This document shows, one piece after another, positions 59,587 to 64,000 of a DNA stretch of 64,000 bases (its first letter is position 1; each line of letters starts with the position of its first letter). The translations under genes and the position numbers were made by a program. The notes beneath the pieces are model-generated. The model saw only the letters and a program-made list of their open reading frames with translations. It had not been told where the DNA came from and did no database searches. Where the stretch lies: assembly GCF_022919575.1 (NCBI RefSeq), contig NZ_CP095071.1, positions 124,001-188,000 of the forward strand, given 5' to 3'. This DNA comes from Gracilibacillus salinarum. GTDB lineage: Bacteria; Bacillota; Bacilli; Bacillales; Amphibacillaceae.

Positions 59587-60262
59587 TCCAGTAATATTTG
59601 CATTCGTCTTTTTAGTATTAGGATTTCTGATTACATTTAGTTATCAGCAAACGAAGTCATCCGCAGAGATTGTTCAAGTGAATGATCAGGATTGGGAAAG
59701 AGATTATTATTATCGTAAGCAATTAATTGAAATGGAAGAATCGAACAAACAGCTTCGTACTGAGTTGTATCAAACAAGGCAGGCAGTCAAGGAAATGGAG
59801 CAGGAAATAGGGGAAGGTACGGATGACTTGAAACAACTGGTTGAAACGAAAACCACCCTGCAAAAACTAACTGGTGAGTTAGCTGTCACAGGGGATGGTA
59901 TTATGGTGACATTAAAGGACGCCAGCTATATTCCAAGTGAAGATCATGCGAACCAATATATTGTACATGACAGACATATTCACCAGACAGTAAACGAACT
60001 GTTTAGTGCTGGTGCAAAAGCTGTAGCCATAAATGGTCAGCGGATATACCGCAACAGTTATATTACGTGTATTGGACCGGTGATTTCTGTTGATGGTAAT
60101 GCTTATCCCGCTCCATTCGTTATTTCGGCTATAGGTGATCAGGACATTTTGGATGTCAGCTTAAACCTGAAAAACGGTGTAATAGATCAACTCGTGCAAG
60201 ATAATATCGAAGTGACGATTGAAAAAAAATCTGATATAGAAATGCAAGCGAAGGATATATGA
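59576..60262 (+). CDS. ylxW: DUF881 protein YlxW
   Basis: 228-aa protein with an N-terminal membrane helix (5-22), a coiled coil (about 45-90) and a DUF881 domain (about 95-225; AKAVAINGQRIYRNS, ITCIGPVISVDG). Paralogue of the next gene. Function unknown, always in the division cluster of Bacillus. Confidence 0.87.
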   Translation: MKSNPVIFAFVFLVLGFLITFSYQQTKSSAEIVQVNDQDWERDYYYRKQLIEMEESNKQLRTELYQTRQAVKEMEQEIGEGTDDLKQLVETKTTLQKLTGELAVTGDGIMVTLKDASYIPSEDHANQYIVHDRHIHQTVNELFSAGAKAVAINGQRIYRNSYITCIGPVISVDGNAYPAPFVISAIGDQDILDVSLNLKNGVIDQLVQDNIEVTIEKKSDIEMQAKDI

Positions 60263-60993
60263 ACATGATGAAAAAGTTAATTTCCAAACAATATGTAACC
60301 ATCAGTTTTATTTGTTTGCTTATCGGTTTTATGGTTGCCATACTGTTCAATACCCATCAGCAACCAGCAGAGCGTGATACAAGAGACAGTTGGGAAATTC
60401 GAACAGCCATACAAGAAGAACAAATAACGCAACAAAACCTCTATCAGGAAATTGCAGAAGCACAAAATATGCTAAGTGATTATGAAGATCAAACACAGCT
60501 TCAACAGATTGAATCATTGAAAGAATCAATCAATGATTTGCGCAAGAAAGCTGGTTTAACAGAAGTGGAAGGTAAAGGGGTTCAGATTACATTAGAGCCA
60601 ATGTTCTTAGATGAAGAATATCAGGAATACCCAAAATTAAACGCGGAATTGATTCAATTGTTGATTAATGAACTGAATGCAGCTGGTGTAAAAGAAATAG
60701 CTATTGATGATCAGCGGATTATCAGCTTAACGCCGATCCGGGACGTCAATGGCAATGTCTATGTAAACAATACTTCAATTGGAGATTTGCCTGTACAAAT
60801 CAAATTATTGGCAAATGAACCAGACCGTGTGATTAATCATATTGAAGTTAGTGAAATTGCAGACTATTTTGCTTTAGAAAATGTTACAATCAATATGATA
60901 GAAAAAGATTCGATTACGATCACAAAATACGATGGTCCATTAAACGTTGACGAACTGAAGGACACGGATGTAACGAAAGAGGATGAAAAGTAA
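60259..60993 (+). CDS. ylxX: DUF881 protein YlxX
   Basis: 244 aa; membrane helix about 13-30, coiled coil 50-95, DUF881 domain with VKEIAIDDQRI. Its ATG overlaps the ylxW stop (ATGA); ATGs at 60265 and 60268 are alternative starts with better distance to AAGGA. Tandem paralogue of YlxW, unknown function. Confidence 0.86.
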   Translation: MNMMKKLISKQYVTISFICLLIGFMVAILFNTHQQPAERDTRDSWEIRTAIQEEQITQQNLYQEIAEAQNMLSDYEDQTQLQQIESLKESINDLRKKAGLTEVEGKGVQITLEPMFLDEEYQEYPKLNAELIQLLINELNAAGVKEIAIDDQRIISLTPIRDVNGNVYVNNTSIGDLPVQIKLLANEPDRVINHIEVSEIADYFALENVTINMIEKDSITITKYDGPLNVDELKDTDVTKEDEK

Positions 60994-61367
60994 TGTGGCT
61001 ACCGGGACTGTTTTTAATAATTGGCTTAGTATTGGGCTTTATGACTAATGTGTCCATACCTCAAGCCTATTCAAATTATTTATCCATTGCTGTATTGGCT
61101 GCGTTAGATACATTATTTGGTGGAATCAGAGCGCAATTGGATCGAAAATTTGATCAGCAAGTATTCATTACCGGATTTTTCTTTAATGTCTCGTTGGCAG
61201 CCTTACTTGCTTTTATAGGTGTTCAGTTGGGAATTGATCTTTATCTGGCAGCTATATTTGCATTTGGTGTCCGCTTGTTTCAAAATTTGGCCATCATTCG
61301 CCGGTTGTTACTTAGCAAATATGATGAATACAAACAGCAAAAAAAACATGCAAAAGACCAGAAATGA
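60993..61367 (+). CDS. sbp: Small basic protein Sbp (DUF1290)
   Basis: 124-aa membrane protein with three or four hydrophobic helices and a strongly basic C-terminus (KKHAKDQK). AALDTLFGGIRAQLDRKFD is typical of the family. Starts on the last base of the ylxX stop. In B. subtilis sbp lies just before ftsA. Confidence 0.9.
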   Translation: MWLPGLFLIIGLVLGFMTNVSIPQAYSNYLSIAVLAALDTLFGGIRAQLDRKFDQQVFITGFFFNVSLAALLAFIGVQLGIDLYLAAIFAFGVRLFQNLAIIRRLLLSKYDEYKQQKKHAKDQK

Positions 61368-61491
61368 AATTTTTCTGCTAAATTTTCACTTATACGTGTA
61401 AAATTGTTGTTTTTTTTATTATAATAGTGTTTAATACAGTTTATTATATGAAGAGATACGTAGTTTAATGCATAGAATTAGGAGGTGCCTT

Positions 61492-62787
61492 ATGGATAAC
61501 GGTGAAATTCTAGTCAGCTTGGATATAGGTACATCAAAAATAAAAGTGATTATCGGCGAAATAGTAGGAGATTCACTTAATGTAATTGGTGTAGGAACAG
61601 CCAAGTCACTAGGTATGAAAAAAGGAGCTATAGTAGACATAGACGAAACTGTACATTCGATCCGTACAGCCGTCGAACAGGCGGAACGTATGGTAGATAT
61701 ACATATTGATCAAGTAATTGTAGGTATTAACGGCAATCATGTGCAATTACAAAGATGCCATGGTGTAGTTGCGGTCTCCAGTGATAGTAAAGAAATTGCA
61801 GAAGAAGATATTCATCGGGTTATGGATGCGGCACAGGTTATGTCTATTCCGCCAGAGCGCGAAATTGTCGATGTTATTCCGAAACAATTTATTGTGGACG
61901 GGCTTGACGAGATCCGTGATCCTAGAGGAATGATTGGTGTTCGCTTAGAAATGGAAGGTACTATCATTACTTGCTCCAAAACCATGTTGCATAATATTTT
62001 GAAGTGTGTAGAAAAAGCCGGATTAAAAATTATGGATATTTGCTTGCAGCCTTTGGCAACTGGTGAAGTTGCATTATCACAAGACGAAAAAAGTCTAGGA
62101 GTCGCCTTACTGGATATCGGCGGAGGAAGTACAACAGTATCTGTATTTGAAGACGATGGATTAGCGGCTACAAGTGTTATACCTCTTGGCGGATACAATA
62201 TTACGAAGGATCTATCCATTGGGTTACGGACAACCTCAGAAGAAGCTGAAGATATTAAACTTGATCATGGTCATGCATTTTTCCAAGATGCGAATGATGA
62301 AGAAATCTTTGATGTCAATATCATTGGCAGTAATCAAAGACAAACATTTAATCAAGTAGATTTAGCTGAAATTATTGAAGCTAGACTAGAAGAGATTCTG
62401 GTTTACAGTGCTAGAGAAATTCAAAAAATGGGATATGATGAGATCCCAGGAGGTTTAGTACTTACTGGCGGATCAATGAGTATGCCTGGTACAGCTGAAT
62501 TAGCGCAGGATATTTATCAAAGTAATGTAAGAATTGCGATACCTGATTATATTGGGGTTCGTGAGCCTCAATTCACTGCAGGAATTGGTATCTTGAAATT
62601 TGCCTACAAGAATGCGAAAATACAAGGGAAACAGTTTTCAAATGCAGTAACAGAACAAGAAATGGAAGAAAAGCCTGTTCAAAAAGAAAAACCGAACCGG
62701 GCGCAGGCAAAACCTCAGAAACAACGACAGCCAAAAGAGAAGAAAGAGCCTAAAATAGCAAACTTTTTCAAATATTTCTTTGATTAA
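61492..62787 (+). CDS. ftsA: Cell division protein FtsA
   Basis: 431-aa actin-like ATPase that tethers FtsZ to the membrane. Phosphate motif SLDIGTSKIKV, later LLDIGGGSTT and VLTGGSMSMPG; a charged Lys/Gln-rich linker, then the C-terminal amphipathic helix ANFFKYFFD for membrane binding. ATG 61492 follows AGGAGGTG; the longer frame is rejected. TATAAT at 61420 may be the -10 of its promoter. Confidence 0.96.
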   Translation: MDNGEILVSLDIGTSKIKVIIGEIVGDSLNVIGVGTAKSLGMKKGAIVDIDETVHSIRTAVEQAERMVDIHIDQVIVGINGNHVQLQRCHGVVAVSSDSKEIAEEDIHRVMDAAQVMSIPPEREIVDVIPKQFIVDGLDEIRDPRGMIGVRLEMEGTIITCSKTMLHNILKCVEKAGLKIMDICLQPLATGEVALSQDEKSLGVALLDIGGGSTTVSVFEDDGLAATSVIPLGGYNITKDLSIGLRTTSEEAEDIKLDHGHAFFQDANDEEIFDVNIIGSNQRQTFNQVDLAEIIEARLEEILVYSAREIQKMGYDEIPGGLVLTGGSMSMPGTAELAQDIYQSNVRIAIPDYIGVREPQFTAGIGILKFAYKNAKIQGKQFSNAVTEQEMEEKPVQKEKPNRAQAKPQKQRQPKEKKEPKIANFFKYFFD

Positions 62788-62853
62788 GAAGGACTATCTT
62801 TTCACACGTGGAAACATACAGACTATTAATCTTGCAAAATAGGAGGAAATGGC

Positions 62854-64000
62854 ATGTTAGACTTTGATACGAATATGGATCAGCTAGCTACGATAAAAGT
62901 AATCGGTGTCGGCGGTGGCGGAAGCAACGCTGTAAACCGAATGATAGAACATGGTGTACAAGGTGTGGAATTTATAGCTGTAAACACCGACGCACAGGCA
63001 CTGAACTTGTCAAAAGCTGAAGTAAAAATGCAAATTGGAACGAAATTAACTAGAGGATTAGGCGCAGGCGCCAATCCAGAAGTAGGTAGAAAAGCAGCGG
63101 AAGAGAGCAAAGAACAGATTGAAGAAATTCTAAAAGGTTCAGATATGGTATTTGTTACTGCTGGTATGGGCGGAGGTACCGGAACTGGTGCTGCTCCAGT
63201 TATCGCTTCTGTTGCAAAAGAGCTGGGTGCCTTAACCGTTGGCGTTGTTACACGCCCGTTTACCTTCGAAGGTAGAAAGCGTGCTACGCAGGCAGTGTCA
63301 GGAATTGATGGATTAAAAAGCAGTGTAGATACATTGATCGTTATTCCGAATGATCGATTGTTAGAAATTATTGATAAAAACACACCGATGTTAGAAGCGT
63401 TCCGTGAAGCGGATAATGTCTTGCGTCAAGGTGTACAGGGTATCTCTGATTTAATTGCAACACCTGGTTTAATTAACGTCGACTTTGCCGATGTGAAGAC
63501 CATTATGGCTGATAAAGGTTCAGCATTAATGGGTATCGGTATCGCAACAGGTGAAAGCCGAGCCGCTGAAGCTGCGAAGAAGGCCATCTCTTCTCCATTG
63601 CTTGAAACATCAATTGATGGGGCGCATGGCGTTCTGATGAATATTACAGGTGGAGCTAATTTAAGCCTTTATGAAGTACAAGAGGCAGCGGATATCGTGA
63701 CATCTGCAGCAGACCAGGAAGTAAATGTTATTTTTGGTTCTGTGATTAATGAAGACTTAAAAGACGAAATTGTAGTAACGGTTATTGCAACTGGATTTGA
63801 TGAAACACAAATTAAAAATGCTCAAAACAAACCAAGATCCGGCTTACAGTCAGGTCCGCAAAAAAGAGAAAAGCAACAACCTAAACAACAACAACCAGAA
63901 AAACCACAACAAGAACCAGCACCAACGTCTTCTGCATCAAGACCAAAACAAGAAGAAGACACGTTGGATATCCCAACATTCCTAAGAAATCGTAACAGAA
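62854..64000 (+). CDS. ftsZ: Cell division protein FtsZ (cut at window end)
   Basis: Tubulin-like GTPase forming the Z ring. Start ATG 62854 after TAGGAGGAAAT. GTP-binding GGGGSNAVN near residue 20, the tubulin signature GGGTGTG at 106-112, NDRLLEI and GADFADV-like T7 ([10 protein letters not shown]) loops are present. A long Gln/Pro/Lys linker (about 320-366) leads to the conserved tail [11 protein letters not shown], which recruits FtsA and SepF. The window ends in this tail, a few codons before the expected stop; about 382 codons are visible. Confidence 0.97.
   Translation, partial: MLDFDTNMDQLATIKVIGVGGGGSNAVNRMIEHGVQGVEFIAVNTDAQALNLSKAEVKMQIGTKLTRGLGAGANPEVGRKAAEESKEQIEEILKGSDMVFVTAGMGGGTGTGAAPVIASVAKELGALTVGVVTRPFTFEGRKRATQAVSGIDGLKSSVDTLIVIPNDRLLEIIDKNTPMLEAFREADNVLRQGVQGISDLIATPGLINVDFADVKTIMADKGSALMGIGIATGESRAAEAAKKAISSPLLETSIDGAHGVLMNITGGANLSLYEVQEAADIVTSAADQEVNVIFGSVINEDLKDEIVVTVIATGFDETQIKNAQNKPRSGLQSGPQKREKQQPKQQQPEKPQQEPAPTSSASRPKQEEDTLDIPTFLRNRNR

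Noticed and set aside
62880..63383. 167-codon ORF antisense to ftsZ, and similar long antisense ORFs in pdhD, murD and ftsA
   Set aside because: They are shadows of strongly biased codon use in real genes, with no ribosome binding site or domain.

Overview
The window is a low-GC Firmicutes chromosome. Gene content and order match the Bacillus subtilis block running from rnjA/pdhABCD through ctaABCDEFG and the ylb genes to mraZ-ftsAZ. Spore-former markers (ylaJ-type YhcN/YlaJ lipoprotein, ylbJ, rsfA, spoVD, a YtvI-like permease), strong AGGAGG ribosome binding sites, frequent TTG/GTG starts and bacillithiol synthesis (bshC) point to an endospore-forming Bacillaceae. A halotolerant genus such as Gracilibacillus or Oceanobacillus is my guess; the sequence alone does not fix it.

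Layout. 1-5.1 kb: minus-strand rpoY-rnjA, a Cof-type HAD phosphatase, def and the ykyA lipoprotein. 5.9-10.7 kb: pdhABCD. 11.4-20.8 kb: a lipoprotein polysaccharide deacetylase, speA, yktA, yktB, a suhB-type phosphatase, ylaF, ylaH, ylaI, ylaJ, ylaL, ylaN and ftsW. 21.3-29.0 kb: heme A synthesis (ctaA divergent from ctaB) and the caa3 oxidase (ctaCDEF, ctaG, a DUF420 gene). 30-41.7 kb: a YtvI-like permease, a YugN-like gene, ylbC-ylbG, rsmD, coaD, ylbJ, ylbL, tmcAL, ylbN-rpmF and rsfA. 41.9-43.6 kb: an intact IS3-family element. 44.6-64 kb: a DUF3397 gene, bshC and the division/cell-wall cluster mraZ-rsmH-ftsL-pbpB-spoVD-murE-mraY-murD-spoVE-divIB-ylxW-ylxX-sbp-ftsA-ftsZ. ftsZ is cut by the window end a few codons before its probable stop.

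The genes are mostly ordinary core genes. The unusual part is between them. A large intergenic repeat, called R1 here, occurs about ten times as complete, rearranged or fragmentary copies. A full copy is about 640 bp. It has fixed outer flanks, a pair of roughly 20-bp inverted repeats and a core carrying two long GC-rich quasi-palindromes (H1, H2). The core lies in either orientation between the same outer flanks, so it looks inverted (or independently inserted) at the inverted repeats. Palindrome tips exist in alternative cassettes and several copies have lost one or both palindromes. The IS3 element is inserted inside one R1 palindrome with a 3-bp target duplication. A second, shorter family (R2) has three copies. 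No copy of either family interrupts a gene and most start directly after a terminator.

Regulatory sites that stand out: an attenuator-like pair of exclusive hairpins between murD and spoVE whose terminator arm contains the spoVE ribosome binding site; GTGG repeats with 9-10 bp spacing upstream of mraZ (candidate MraZ operators); three TGTGA repeats with helical phasing between ctaA and ctaB (candidate ResD sites); and a perfect dyad upstream of pdhA. Compared with B. subtilis from memory, pycA is missing between ftsW and ctaA, murG/murB between spoVE and divIB, and typA, phoH2 and ylaM from the yla block.
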